Of a stretch of 64,000 bases of DNA, positions 25,900-35,253 are shown in pieces. Source of the stretch: an uncultured Acidobacteriia bacterium (GTDB lineage: Bacteria; Acidobacteriota; Terriglobia; Bryobacterales; Bryobacteraceae); contig CAINNJ010000004.1 in assembly GCA_903851195.1 (NCBI GenBank), positions 620,001 to 684,000 on the forward strand. The letters are read 5' to 3'. A program made the translations under genes and the position numbers. Below the pieces are notes generated by a model. The model was not told the origin of the DNA. It did not search any database and was given only the letters and a program-made list of their open reading frames with translations. Within the stretch, counting starts at the first letter, position 1, and each line of letters opens with the position of its first letter.

Positions 25900-28767
25900 T
25901 TAGCTGCAGCCGGAGGTGCCGCCGCAGTTTTCGCACTTATAGCAACTGCCGTTGCGGGTCATCATGCCGCCGCATTCGGCGCAGAGGGGGGCGTCGGCGA
26001 CCACTGCCGGGAAAGGCAGCGATTCCTGCGGGTTCTGCTCGGTGGGCCGGAGGGCCTGGGTGGCGCCGGCTTCGTTGTTCGTCGAGAGCGAGTATTCGGC
26101 GCCCAGGAACTTGGAGCCGAGCCAGCGGAAGATGTAGTCCGGAATCGACTTGGCGTAGGGGATGGCGGGGTTCCCGGTCCAGCCGCTCGGCTCGAAACGC
26201 ACGTGGCCGAACTTGTCGACGAGGAACTTCAGGGGCACACCGTACTGCAGGCAGTAGCTAATGGAAGTTGCGAAGCTGTCCATCAGGCCCGAGATGGTGG
26301 AGCCTTCCTTCGCCATGGAGACGAAGATTTCGCCGGGCGTGCCGTCTTCGAACATGCCGACGGTGATGTAGCCTTCGTGGCCGCCGATGGAGAACTTGTG
26401 GGTGATCGACTGGCGCTCGTCGTTGAGTTTGCGGCGAACGGGACGGTAGACCACCTTCTCGGTGACGGCTTCCTTCACGATGGCAACCGCAGAAAGCCCG
26501 GCGTTGCCGGAGAGGGCGGCCGCGGCGTTCTTCTTCTCGGTCTTCGAACCCTGGCCGGAGCTCATGGGCTGGGCCTTCTTTGAGTTGTCGCGATAGATGG
26601 CGACGGCTTTGAGGCCGAGGCGCCAGCTCTCGATGTAGGCGTCCATGACGTCTTCCACCGAGCACTCTTCGGGCATGTTGATGGTCTTCGAGATGGCGCC
26701 GGAGACGAAGGGCTGGACGGCGCCCATCATCCGGAGGTGGCCCATGTAGTGGATGGAACGGGAGCCGTTGGCCGGGCGGAAGCTGCAGTCGAAGATGGCG
26801 AGGTGCTCGGGCTTGAGGCCGGGCGCGCCTTCGATGGTGCCGGTGGAATCGATGTGGCTGACGATGGTTTCGACCTGTTCCGGGGTGTAACCGATCTTGA
26901 TGAGCGCCTGGGGGACCGTGTTGTTCACGATCTTGATGACGCCGCCGCCGACGAGCTTCTTGTATTTCACAAGAGCGAGATCGGGCTCGATGCCGGTGGT
27001 GTCGCAGTCCATCATGAAGCCGATGGTGCCGGTGGGGGCGATGACGGTCATCTGGCCGTTGCGGAAGCCGTGCTGTTTGCCGAGCTTGTAGGCCTCTTCC
27101 CAGCACTCTTTGGCGCTGCGGAACATCTCGCTCGGCACGTTGCGGTGGTTGATGCCGTTGACAGCGTCGCGGTGCATGGCGATGACGTCGAGGAACGGCT
27201 CGGCGTTCTTCTGGTAACCGGGGAACGGGCCGGTGGAAGCGGCGATGCGGGCGCTGCTCAGGTAGGCCTGGCCGCACATGATGCCGCTGATGGCGCCGGC
27301 GAAGTCACGGCCGCGATCGCTGTCGTAAGGCACGCCCATCGACATCAGCAGGGCGCCGAGGTTGGCGAAGCCGAGGCCGAGCGGGCGGTAATCGTGCGAG
27401 TTCTGCGCGATCTTTTCGGTGGGATACGCGGCGTTGTCGACGAGGATTTCCTGCGCCATGATCAGCGTATCGACCGCGTGGCGGAAGGCGGGCACGTCGA
27501 ACTGTCCGTTGGGCCCGACGAACTTCATCAGGTTCAGGGAGGACAGGTTGCAGGCCGAATCATCGAGGAACATGTATTCCGAACAGGGGTTCGAGGCGTT
27601 GATGCGGGAGGTGTTCGGGCAGGGATGCCACTTGTTGATGGTGGTATCGAACTGCATGCCGGGATCGCCGCACTGCCAGGTGGCTTCGGCGATCTGGCGC
27701 ATCAGCTCACGGGCTTTGTAGCGCTTCAGTTTTTCGCCGTTGTTGACGGATTTCGTCCACCACTCGCGGTCTTCGACGACGGCTTCCATGAAGTCGTCAG
27801 TGGCGCGGACGGAGTTGTTGGCGTTCTGGAAGAAGATGGAGCTGTAGGCTTCGCCGTCGAGGCTGGAATCGTAGCCCGCCTCAATCAGAGTGTGGGCCTT
27901 CTTCTCTTCCTTTGCTTTACACCAGACGAAGCGCTCGACATCGGGGTGATCGACATTGAGGATCACCATTTTGGCGGCGCGGCGGGTCTTGCCGCCGGAT
28001 TTGATGACGCCCGCGAAGGCATCGAAGCCCTTCATGAAAGACAAGGGGCCGGAGGCGCGGCCGCCGCCGGAGAGGATGGCGTCTTCCTCGCGGAGGGCGG
28101 AGAGATTCGAACCGGTGCCGGAGCCCCACTTAAAGAGCATGCCTTCGGTCTTGGCGAGGTCGAGGATGGATTCGAGGGAATCCTTCACGGAGACGATGAA
28201 GCAGGCGGAGCACTGCGGTTTCGCTTCGGTGGTCAGCTTGATGATGCGATCCGCGGCGGCTTCAAAGAAGTAGCCGTAGCCGCGCGATTCGGTGACACCG
28301 ACGTTGAACCAGACGGGCGAGTTGAAGGCCGCTTTCTGGTTGAGCATGAGGTGGGCGAGTTCATTCCGGAAGTTCTCGCCGTCTTCGCGGGTGGCGAAGT
28401 AGCCGTCTTTGATACCCCAGTCGGCAATGGTATCGACGACGCGATGAACCAGTTCGCCCACGCTGCGTTCGCGTTCGGGGGAACCGAGTTTGCCGTGGAA
28501 GTATTTGCTGGCGACGATGTTGGTGGCAGTCTGAGACCAGTCCGCCGGGACTTCGATATCTCGCTGTTCGAAGATAACCGAACCCTTGTCGTTCCCGATG
28601 GTCGCGGTGCGGGTTTCCCACTGCACCTCGTCATAGGGGGTCTTGCCGCCCTCGAGGCGGGTGGTGAAGTACCGGGGAAAAGCGACCCCGGCGGGACGTA
28701 CGGTGGGGGAGTTTTGAAGTGCCGACAACTCCTCTATTTTCTCATGAACTGCGGTTGACTTTCCCAT
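25900..28767 (-). CDS. nrdJ: vitamin B12-dependent (class II) ribonucleotide reductase
   Basis: Makes deoxyribonucleotides using adenosylcobalamin, so it works with or without oxygen. The 955-residue product matches the large NrdJ form, with FNSPVWFN, CSACF, the catalytic NPCSE loop, MTVIAPTGTIG and a C-terminal tail with CAECGG and CYKCENCGG zinc-ribbon pairs plus redox cysteines. AGGAG precedes the ATG by eight bases. Upstream lie two NrdR-like boxes; I see no cobalamin riboswitch. No class I enzyme is in the window. Confidence 0.96.
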   Translation of the reverse strand: MGKSTAVHEKIEELSALQNSPTVRPAGVAFPRYFTTRLEGGKTPYDEVQWETRTATIGNDKGSVIFEQRDIEVPADWSQTATNIVASKYFHGKLGSPERERSVGELVHRVVDTIADWGIKDGYFATREDGENFRNELAHLMLNQKAAFNSPVWFNVGVTESRGYGYFFEAAADRIIKLTTEAKPQCSACFIVSVKDSLESILDLAKTEGMLFKWGSGTGSNLSALREEDAILSGGGRASGPLSFMKGFDAFAGVIKSGGKTRRAAKMVILNVDHPDVERFVWCKAKEEKKAHTLIEAGYDSSLDGEAYSSIFFQNANNSVRATDDFMEAVVEDREWWTKSVNNGEKLKRYKARELMRQIAEATWQCGDPGMQFDTTINKWHPCPNTSRINASNPCSEYMFLDDSACNLSSLNLMKFVGPNGQFDVPAFRHAVDTLIMAQEILVDNAAYPTEKIAQNSHDYRPLGLGFANLGALLMSMGVPYDSDRGRDFAGAISGIMCGQAYLSSARIAASTGPFPGYQKNAEPFLDVIAMHRDAVNGINHRNVPSEMFRSAKECWEEAYKLGKQHGFRNGQMTVIAPTGTIGFMMDCDTTGIEPDLALVKYKKLVGGGVIKIVNNTVPQALIKIGYTPEQVETIVSHIDSTGTIEGAPGLKPEHLAIFDCSFRPANGSRSIHYMGHLRMMGAVQPFVSGAISKTINMPEECSVEDVMDAYIESWRLGLKAVAIYRDNSKKAQPMSSGQGSKTEKKNAAAALSGNAGLSAVAIVKEAVTEKVVYRPVRRKLNDERQSITHKFSIGGHEGYITVGMFEDGTPGEIFVSMAKEGSTISGLMDSFATSISYCLQYGVPLKFLVDKFGHVRFEPSGWTGNPAIPYAKSIPDYIFRWLGSKFLGAEYSLSTNNEAGATQALRPTEQNPQESLPFPAVVADAPLCAECGGMMTRNGSCYKCENCGGTSGCS

Positions 28768-28820
28768 CTTGAGGCTCCTGCGGACGGCATGAGCGGATAA
28801 CCATGCCTCTGCAATATTGA

Positions 28821-28867
28821 CCCAAGATGTAGTGCCCCGTCAACAGAAAAGTCTATATGAAGTGGTC
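28821..28867 (-). promoter_or_regulatory. two NrdR-like boxes upstream of nrdJ
   Basis: On the minus strand CACTACATCTTG (rc of 28823-28834) and CACTTCATATAG (rc of 28853-28864) both resemble the palindromic NrdR box. Their matching AGTG ends are 30 bases apart, about three helical turns, as usual for NrdR tandem sites. The nrdR gene is not in the window. Confidence 0.55.
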
Positions 28868-28952
28868 GGAATGAACAACATCCAAATTTAACAACGAGTT
28901 ACAAAATCATTGAGAGTGTGTTTTTTCACGTTTCTGGTAGAATCGGTTCCGG

Positions 28953-30296
28953 ATGTTTCGTCTCCTTTCGACCGCGTTGCTGGTGACTGCCGCGGGCGGT
29001 TGCGAAGCGCAGGAAATCCAGACCATTCTGAACGGGGCATCGTTTGGGCCGAGAGTGGCGCCGGGCACCTGGGTCGCGATTTTCGGCACCCGGCTGGCGC
29101 CTTCGGCGGTGAGTGCGGTTTCCGTTCCCTTCCCTCCGGTGCTCAGCGGCGTTTCCGTCATGGTGAACGGTATTGCGGCGCCGCTGGCTTTCGTCTCGCC
29201 GGGGCAGATCAATGCGCTGATTCCGTTTGAGGCGGCGGCGCTGAGCGGTTTCCAGAAGGCGGATGTGCCGGTGGTGGTGAATACGCCGGGCGGGAAGAGC
29301 GCGGCGTTTCCGCTTACTCTCTCGGCAACGGCTCCGGCGGTGTTCACGAAGAATCTGTTGGGAAGCGGGGATGCGCTGGCGCTCGACGCGAACTTCCAGG
29401 CGATCGCGACGCTGGGCACGGATCCCATTATTTTGTATGCGACGGGTCTGGGGGCGACGACGCCGGCGGCGCGGACGGACGCGCTCGGGGCGGCTGCGGA
29501 GCCGCTGAACCGGGTGAACGGGGTGTCGGTGTCCATCGGGGAGAGCCCCGCGACGATTCTGTATGCGGGTCTGGCGCCCGGGCTGCACGGCATTTATCAG
29601 CTGAATGTGGTGCCGAAGCCGGTGACGGGGGGCCGGCTGATGGTGACGGCGCAAGTGAACAACAGCGATTCAGTCACGCTGCCGGTGGAGAGGGGCAGGA
29701 ATGTGGCCAACGTGAAAGGGTCGGTGCAGGCGGTTTATCCGGCGGCGAATACGGTGCTGACTTTTTCCGAGTTGCTGATGGCGGCGTCTTTCACGGCGGA
29801 ATTCGATCTTGCGCCCGGCGCCAAACCTTTCCTGATTTACGCGATGAGCACGACCTCGCCGGATATTCTGGCGACGGTAGCGGTCGATCCGCAGGTGGGT
29901 ATCTGGTCGGCCAGCTGGACCGTGCCGGGCAACGACGCGCGCGCCTGGAATTTCCGGAGTGCCGGCGTTCCGGTGCTGGATTTTCTGACCTGCAAGGGGC
30001 CGAGTTGTCTGGGCTTTCCGGCGAATGCGGTGCCGCTGAGCCGGGTGGATCCGGCGGCACAGAGCGCGCTGACCGGGCTGCTGCCGCCGAACTATCTGCC
30101 GACCCTCAACTCCGTGAACGGACTGTATACGAGCGCGGGCACTTTGCCCGCGGGAGGCCACCTCACGTTCAACGCGACCAGCTTCGGCGGTTTCCGTAAC
30201 ACAGCGCACAATCCGGGGGTGAATAACGGTTCCTTCCAGCTCTACGTGGACAATCTGCTGGTGGATACGAAGGCCATCACGTATATGGTTCAATAG
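28953..30296 (+). CDS. secreted Solibacter-type TIGR03437 domain protein
   Basis: The 447-residue exported protein has a signal peptide (about 1-20). Residues about 22-245 match the Solibacter-type C-terminal domain, with NGASFGPRVAPGTWVAIFG, VNGIAAPLAFVSPGQINALIP, LYATGLG and PGLHGIYQLNV. This IPT/TIG-like beta domain is a taxonomic marker of the Bryobacterales. The remaining ~200 residues are beta-rich and unassigned. Function is unknown, probably surface binding. TAGAAT lies nine bases before the ATG. A small lipoprotein gene follows six bases after the stop. Confidence 0.85.
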   Translation: MFRLLSTALLVTAAGGCEAQEIQTILNGASFGPRVAPGTWVAIFGTRLAPSAVSAVSVPFPPVLSGVSVMVNGIAAPLAFVSPGQINALIPFEAAALSGFQKADVPVVVNTPGGKSAAFPLTLSATAPAVFTKNLLGSGDALALDANFQAIATLGTDPIILYATGLGATTPAARTDALGAAAEPLNRVNGVSVSIGESPATILYAGLAPGLHGIYQLNVVPKPVTGGRLMVTAQVNNSDSVTLPVERGRNVANVKGSVQAVYPAANTVLTFSELLMAASFTAEFDLAPGAKPFLIYAMSTTSPDILATVAVDPQVGIWSASWTVPGNDARAWNFRSAGVPVLDFLTCKGPSCLGFPANAVPLSRVDPAAQSALTGLLPPNYLPTLNSVNGLYTSAGTLPAGGHLTFNATSFGGFRNTAHNPGVNNGSFQLYVDNLLVDTKAITYMVQ

Positions 30297-30302
30297 TTGA
30301 AG

Positions 30303-30572
30303 ATGTTCTCCAAAGCCACACTTCCTTTTGTTCTCACGACGCTCGTTCTTTCCGCCGGGGTGATGCTGACCGGTTGCGGCACCAGTTCAGGCGGCCCGAA
30401 CGGGAGCAAGCACCAGACGGCGACCGGCGTATCGGAAAGCGGTTATCCGGGCGGCGAGCCGAAGGATTCCGGATCTCCGGCGCTGGCGAGTTCCAGCGAA
30501 CAGCAGCATTCCGATGCGGGCAAGCCGAAGGTGACCAAAGAGGAAGCGGGCGAGGCGCCTGTCGCGAAGTAG
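30303..30572 (+). CDS. small lipoprotein of unknown function
   Basis: The 89-residue protein has a clear lipobox LTGC, followed by a Gly/Ser/Pro/Glu-rich, probably disordered tail. ATG 30303 is preferred over an in-frame TTG at 30297. It is likely co-transcribed with the TIGR03437 gene. Confidence 0.65.
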   Translation: MFSKATLPFVLTTLVLSAGVMLTGCGTSSGGPNGSKHQTATGVSESGYPGGEPKDSGSPALASSSEQQHSDAGKPKVTKEEAGEAPVAK

Positions 30573-30637
30573 TGCCGACGGACCGCACCGCGCAAGAGTG
30601 AATCCACGCGGCGCCTGATAACGTACTGTTAGTATTA

Positions 30638-30649
30638 GGTACTAGTACC
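30638..30649 (+). promoter_or_regulatory. 12-base palindrome at the cyclase start
   Basis: GGTACTAGTACC is a perfect palindrome ending one base before the GTG start at 30651, in place of a ribosome site. A related GTACT lies at 30623. It may be an operator. Confidence 0.4.
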
Positions 30650-30650
30650 A

Positions 30651-33203
30651 GTGAAAGGCTCCAGAATCTCGGCTACGACGAAGTTCTGGCTTGCGGCAAC
30701 CTTAATTGTGCTGCTTGCCGGCGGTACCGTTTGGTGGTGGCTTCCGGGCCATAGCGTTGCCGGCAGCGTCATTCGCGTGGGAGTCGACCATTCCCCGCCC
30801 TTCTACTTAATTGAGCCGGATGGCTCGGTCCGCGGGCTGGCGGTGGACGTTCTGAACGAGGTGGCGCGCCGGCGCAAGATCCGGCTGATCTGGACTCCCC
30901 TGCACGATACACCGCTCGATTCGGCGCTGGAGCGCAGAGTGGTGCAGTTGTGGCCACTGGTCGGCGAGACGAAGGACCGGCGCGCGAAGTTTTACCTTTC
31001 CAAACCCTGGCTGGAGAGCGACTACATTCTGGTGTCGCTCGAAGAGAATCCGATACGGAATGCGGACGACGCGGCGGGCAAGGTGGTGGCGCACGCGCGG
31101 CTGAAGTTCACCAAGATCGTGCGCGATCAGTGTCTATCGAGGAGCCCGGAGCTGATCCGGATTTTTCGCGCCGAGGCAGTCCAGGCCATGTGCCGCGGCG
31201 AGGCGGCGGCGGCACTGGTGGAAAGCCGTGTACTCGATGCGATTCTGCTGACACGCCCGGCCGGCTGCGAGACCGCGCGCTTCCATATCTCGACGCTGCC
31301 GGGCGCGGCCTCACCCCTTTCCATAGCGGCGGTGCCGGAGGTGCGGGAGACCGCGCAGGCATTGCGGGACGGTATCAGCGAACTGACGACGAACGGTTTT
31401 CTGAGCGCCAAGCTGGACGAGTGGTCGCCGTTTTCGGCCGAAGGGACGCGATCCATCTGGGCCGAGGAAGAAGCGAACAAGCGCAGCACGATCTACCGGT
31501 ATTCGCTCATTCTGATTGGGTTTCTGGCCTCCGGGCTGGCGTGGCTGACCTGGCGGGCGTGGCGGCTGAAGCAGAAGGCCGAGACGGCGGAGGGCGGCTT
31601 GCGGGAGGCGCAGCGGCGCTTTACGGCGTTCATGGACAACAGTCCGTCGCTGGCAATCATGAAAGACGCCGAGGGACGCCTGCTGTATGTGAATCGGGCG
31701 TGGCTGCAGATGATGAAGCGGGAGCCGGAATCCGTCCTCGGCAAGGATGATTTCTCGTTTTTTTCGGCGGAGGCGGCGAGCAGGCTGCGGGTGATCGACC
31801 AGCAGATTCTGGAGAAGGACAAGCCGTTGCAGGTGATTGAAAGGATCCCGGTGTCGGACGGGGATGTGCGCGATTTCCTGGTGGTGAAGTTCCCGTTTGC
31901 CAACGAGAAGGGCGAGCGGTTTATCGGAGGCACGGCGGTCGATATCTCGGAACGGGAAGAGGCCCTGCGCGAACTGGCGTCGAGCGAGAGCCGGTATCGG
32001 GAACTGTTCGAGCAGAATCCGCTGCCGGCGTGGGTCTACGACACCGAAGGTCTGCGCTTTCTGGCGGTGAACGACGCGGCGGTGGAGCGGTATGGCTGGT
32101 CGCGCGCCAAATTTCTGGGCGGGATGACGCTGCCGGATATTCTGGCGACCGGGGAAGTGCCGGACTTCCGACCGGGGAACTGGCAGCACAGGACGCGGGA
32201 CGGTCTGACGCTGACGGTGGACGTCACGAGTTATCAGCTCGAGTACGAGAAGCGGCAGGCGCGGCTGCTGATCGTCCGCGATCTGACCGAGCAGGAGCGC
32301 ACGCTCGATCAGTTGCGGGTGAGCGAAGAACGCTGGCAACTGGCGCTGCGGGGCGCGGGCGATGCGTTGTGGGACTGGAATCTGACGACCGGTCAGGTCT
32401 TCCGGTCGGCGCGGTGGCATACGATGCTGGGCTACGAGGAGGGTGAAATCAGCGACGACGTCGAGGCGTTCCACAGGCTGGTGCATCCGGACGATGCGGA
32501 GGCTCTGGAGGCGGCGGTGCAGAGCCATCTGGAACGGCGCACGGCGGCGTATTCGGCGGAGTACCGGATGCTGCACAAGAACGGCACCTGGCGGTGGATC
32601 ATGGGTCGCGGCCAGGCGGTCTGGGACGAGCGTGGCCGGCCGGTCCGGATGGCCGGTTCGCATACCGATATAACGGACCGGCGCCGGGCGGAAGATCTGT
32701 TGTCCCGGCAGGCGAGGACGGACGATCTGACCGGGGTTGCGAACCGGCGTGAATTCGAGCGGCTGTTCAGCGGGCTGGTGCGGGCGGCTCGCGAGCAGGG
32801 CACGCGGCTTTCGGTGTGTGTCTGCGATCTGGATAATTTCAAGCTGGTCAACGATTCGTGGGGTCACGCGGCGGGGGATCAGGTGCTGACGACGTTCGGC
32901 GCGATTTTGCAGGAGAATCTGCGAAAGACCGACCTGCCGGCGCGCATCGGCGGGGACGAGTTTATTCTGGCGCTGCCGGATACGAGCGCGGCCGAAGCGG
33001 CCGAGATCATGGAACGGGTCCGGGAGCAGCTTGGCAAGCGGGTGTTCGAAGCGCCGGCGGGACGCTTCCAGGTGAGCAGTTCGTTCGGCGTGGCGGAACT
33101 GCGCGATCGTCACGCGGACGGCGATGAGCTGATCGCGGAAGCGGACCGGTTCCTGTACGACGCGAAAGACGGGGGCCGCAACCGGACGCTAGCCGCGGCT
33201 TAG
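30651..33203 (+). CDS. membrane diguanylate cyclase with a periplasmic solute-binding sensor and three PAS domains
   Basis: The 850-residue protein synthesises cyclic di-GMP. Order: TM (about 12-30), periplasmic family-3 solute-binding fold (about 38-262, VGVDHSPPFYLIEPDG), TM (about 284-302), PAS units near 320-435, 445-550 and 560-675, and a GGDEF domain (about 690-845). GGDEF at 767-771 is intact, and RKTD (758-761) is a correctly placed inhibitory I-site, so it is predicted active and product-inhibited. The sensor probably binds an amino acid or similar small ligand. GTG start. Confidence 0.93.
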   Translation: MKGSRISATTKFWLAATLIVLLAGGTVWWWLPGHSVAGSVIRVGVDHSPPFYLIEPDGSVRGLAVDVLNEVARRRKIRLIWTPLHDTPLDSALERRVVQLWPLVGETKDRRAKFYLSKPWLESDYILVSLEENPIRNADDAAGKVVAHARLKFTKIVRDQCLSRSPELIRIFRAEAVQAMCRGEAAAALVESRVLDAILLTRPAGCETARFHISTLPGAASPLSIAAVPEVRETAQALRDGISELTTNGFLSAKLDEWSPFSAEGTRSIWAEEEANKRSTIYRYSLILIGFLASGLAWLTWRAWRLKQKAETAEGGLREAQRRFTAFMDNSPSLAIMKDAEGRLLYVNRAWLQMMKREPESVLGKDDFSFFSAEAASRLRVIDQQILEKDKPLQVIERIPVSDGDVRDFLVVKFPFANEKGERFIGGTAVDISEREEALRELASSESRYRELFEQNPLPAWVYDTEGLRFLAVNDAAVERYGWSRAKFLGGMTLPDILATGEVPDFRPGNWQHRTRDGLTLTVDVTSYQLEYEKRQARLLIVRDLTEQERTLDQLRVSEERWQLALRGAGDALWDWNLTTGQVFRSARWHTMLGYEEGEISDDVEAFHRLVHPDDAEALEAAVQSHLERRTAAYSAEYRMLHKNGTWRWIMGRGQAVWDERGRPVRMAGSHTDITDRRRAEDLLSRQARTDDLTGVANRREFERLFSGLVRAAREQGTRLSVCVCDLDNFKLVNDSWGHAAGDQVLTTFGAILQENLRKTDLPARIGGDEFILALPDTSAAEAAEIMERVREQLGKRVFEAPAGRFQVSSSFGVAELRDRHADGDELIAEADRFLYDAKDGGRNRTLAAA

Positions 33204-33252
33204 GTCACGGCTAAGTTGGCCACCGGTTAGGTGGCCACTGCTTAGGGGGGCC
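33200..33252. repeat. imperfect ~15-base repeats with a hairpin
   Basis: Related units around GGYTAGG and GGCCAC run from the cyclase stop codon onward. Within them TGGCCACC (33217-33224) pairs with GGTGGCCA (33230-33237) around GGTTA. It may act as a transcript end signal between the convergent genes. Confidence 0.4.
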
Positions 33253-33258
33253 GCGGCG

Positions 33259-33627
33259 CTATTTCGGAGTTTCTTTGCGGGCCGCGAACGTGCCGCTGAC
33301 GCCGCTCACCTGAATATCCCCTTTGAGGCTGGTTTCCGATTCCAGGGTGCCGGAATAGTAGAGGGTGTAGGTGTTGCCCTCATAATTCACGGAGTAGCTG
33401 AAGCGGACCTTGGGGTCGCTGACTTCACCGGCAAGCTGGACGTCTCCGTTTTTGCTCTTGCAGGCGCCTTCGAATTTGTCGGCGGTCTGCTTCAGATTGC
33501 AGTCGAGACTGACGGGATTGCCGTTGACGTCGCCTTCGAAAATCCAGTGACCGGAGATGTCGGCGGCGAGCAGCGGAGAGAAGCCGCAGCCGCAAATGAG
33601 GACTGTTTTCGCAAAAAGAGTGTTCAT
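33259..33627 (-). CDS. small exported protein of unknown function
   Basis: The 122-residue protein has a signal peptide (about 1-22) followed by a compact beta-rich domain: SGHWIFEGDVNGNPVSLDC, then alternating strands with Cys pairs, ending in SGVSGTFAARK. The pattern resembles acidobacterial periplasmic small-molecule-binding or lipocalin-like domains, but I do not recognise the family. Its ATG overlaps the previous gene's stop as ATGA, so the two are translated together. Confidence 0.6.
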   Translation of the reverse strand: MNTLFAKTVLICGCGFSPLLAADISGHWIFEGDVNGNPVSLDCNLKQTADKFEGACKSKNGDVQLAGEVSDPKVRFSYSVNYEGNTYTLYYSGTLESETSLKGDIQVSGVSGTFAARKETPK

Positions 33628-34535
33628 TGGGCAGGGGAAGTGATCTGAATTTCCGCGGTGACGTTCTGCCAGTCGGGCAGTTCGTAGGCTTTGAGGCGGG
33701 TTTTGAGAGGTTCGGTCAGTTCTTTGCCGGCATTCGGGCCGAGGCTGCCGAGATTAAAAGAAAAAGAGCCCACGGAATCCTCTTCGGAGCGGGACGTGCT
33801 GGCCCAGAGCGTTACGTTCGCGGCAAGATTGGCGATCTCGGCGGTGGAATGGTTGACGACGACGAAACGGGCTGCGGGCTTTTTATCCTGCGTGACCATG
33901 CGGATGCCGACGACTTCCACATATTTCTGCAGAGGATTGCTGACCTTCTGCTGCGACGGGTTGGCGGGGTTCTCCAGGCCGGCCTTTTCCTGCGCGTTGG
34001 TGTGGCCGTAGCGCTGGATGCCGAAATAGAGGCCCGCGCCGACGAGGAGAAAAGCGGCGGTAAAACCGAGGCCGAGCAGCCAGGTGGGAATCGGGGCTTT
34101 GTGCGGCGGGGCGCTCCAGGAGGGGTGAGTTTGCGCCGGATGAGATTGCGCCGGGTGAGATTGCGCAGGATGCGGTTGGGGCTGACCGTAGGGCGGCGGA
34201 GGCGGCCAGTTCTGCTGCGGGGGCGCGAACGCGTGGGCCTGGGCCGGAGGAGCGGCAGGCGGCGGGGGCGGCGGGGGCGCGGTCTGCCAGCCCTGAGGCG
34301 GAGCGGAGACCGGCGGCTGCCAGGCCTGCGGTTGGGCCAGGGGCTGTCCGGACACGGGTCCGGCGGGAACAGGTTGTGCGGGGGGTTGCCAGGCCGGAGC
34401 CGGGTGGCCCGGATTCGGATAGTAGCCAGGAGGCGGGACGGCGGCTACCGGCTCCGGGGCTCCGTGGCAATAGGGACACTCAGTCTTCGATGGCGGGACG
34501 TCTTTCCCGCAATGCGGGCAAACCCAGTTGAACAT
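33624..34535 (-). CDS. zinc-ribbon, proline-rich, single-TM membrane protein
   Basis: The 303-residue protein begins with a zinc ribbon (CPHCG and CPYCHG, about residues 6-24). A Pro/Gln/Ala-rich cytoplasmic linker (about 30-150) contains three AQSHP/AQTHP units encoded by a 15-base repeat. One TM (about 152-172) leads to an extracytoplasmic beta domain (about 205-300). The role is unknown. GGAG lies five bases before the ATG. Overlap with the downstream gene indicates an operon. Confidence 0.75.
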   Translation of the reverse strand: MFNWVCPHCGKDVPPSKTECPYCHGAPEPVAAVPPPGYYPNPGHPAPAWQPPAQPVPAGPVSGQPLAQPQAWQPPVSAPPQGWQTAPPPPPPPAAPPAQAHAFAPPQQNWPPPPPYGQPQPHPAQSHPAQSHPAQTHPSWSAPPHKAPIPTWLLGLGFTAAFLLVGAGLYFGIQRYGHTNAQEKAGLENPANPSQQKVSNPLQKYVEVVGIRMVTQDKKPAARFVVVNHSTAEIANLAANVTLWASTSRSEEDSVGSFSFNLGSLGPNAGKELTEPLKTRLKAYELPDWQNVTAEIQITSPAQ

Positions 34536-34545
34536 TCCTACTCCA

Positions 34546-35235
34546 ATGTATATGAGCGCCGTTGGCCGGGCGCGCGGTGCATGTATTAAAACGGTTCAGG
34601 TGGCTCTTTCGTTTCCTTGTGGTTGCGGCAATCCGATCGTCCGCGATGCCGGGCGGGTTGCGATCTTCCCGGGCGCGTGGAATCCGCCCACGGTAGCGCA
34701 TCTGGAAGTGGTGCGCGCGGCGAGGAACTGGGCCGGCCAGGTGCTGCTGGTGCTGCCGAAGGCGTTTCCGCACAAGACGTTCGAGGGCGCCGGTTTTTCC
34801 GAGCGGCTGGAACTGCTGTGCGGTCTGACGGAAAGCGAACCGGGGACTTTCGTGGCGGTGGCGGAAGGCGGGCTGTATCTGGAGATGGCGGAGGAGACGC
34901 TGCGCTGCTGCGGCCCGGAGACCGAAGTGGGACTGGTGTGCGGACGGGACGCGGCCGAACGGATCGCCTCGTGGGATTACGGGCGGGCCGGGGTGTTCGA
35001 GGAAATGATCGGCAGGCATCCGCTGCTGGTGGCGGCGCGGGCGGGCGATTACGTGCCGGCGGCGGCTTATGCGGAGCGCATCGTCCGACTGGCCATGCCG
35101 GCGTGGTTCAGCGAAGTCTCCTCGACGGAAGTACGGCGGCGGATCGCCGCCGGCGAGGACTGGCAAGCGCTGGTTCCCGCGGCGATTGCCGACAAAGTAG
35201 AGCAGTTTTACGGAAAGGCAGGAAAGAATGGCTGA
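34546..35235 (+). CDS. NadD-like nucleotidyltransferase
   Basis: Cytidylyltransferase-fold protein. FPGAWNPPTVAH carries the HxGH-type phosphate-binding motif in a TxxH variant, and SSTEVRRRI fits the second (ISSTxxR) motif, so it probably transfers adenylate to a mononucleotide. Closest to nicotinate/nicotinamide-mononucleotide adenylyltransferases, though the canonical GGSFDP loop is altered, and the substrate is uncertain. The start is unclear: ATG 34546, ATG 34552 and GTG 34600 are in frame and none has an SD. The first ~35 residues (with CGCG) are not part of the fold. Confidence 0.65.
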   Translation: MYMSAVGRARGACIKTVQVALSFPCGCGNPIVRDAGRVAIFPGAWNPPTVAHLEVVRAARNWAGQVLLVLPKAFPHKTFEGAGFSERLELLCGLTESEPGTFVAVAEGGLYLEMAEETLRCCGPETEVGLVCGRDAAERIASWDYGRAGVFEEMIGRHPLLVAARAGDYVPAAAYAERIVRLAMPAWFSEVSSTEVRRRIAAGEDWQALVPAAIADKVEQFYGKAGKNG

Positions 35236-35253
35236 ATCGGCAGGAAATCGGCG

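Noticed and set aside
28768-28952. Cobalamin riboswitch upstream of nrdJ
   Set aside because: No B12 box or long conserved structure can be seen in the 185-base gap; NrdR-like boxes are present instead.
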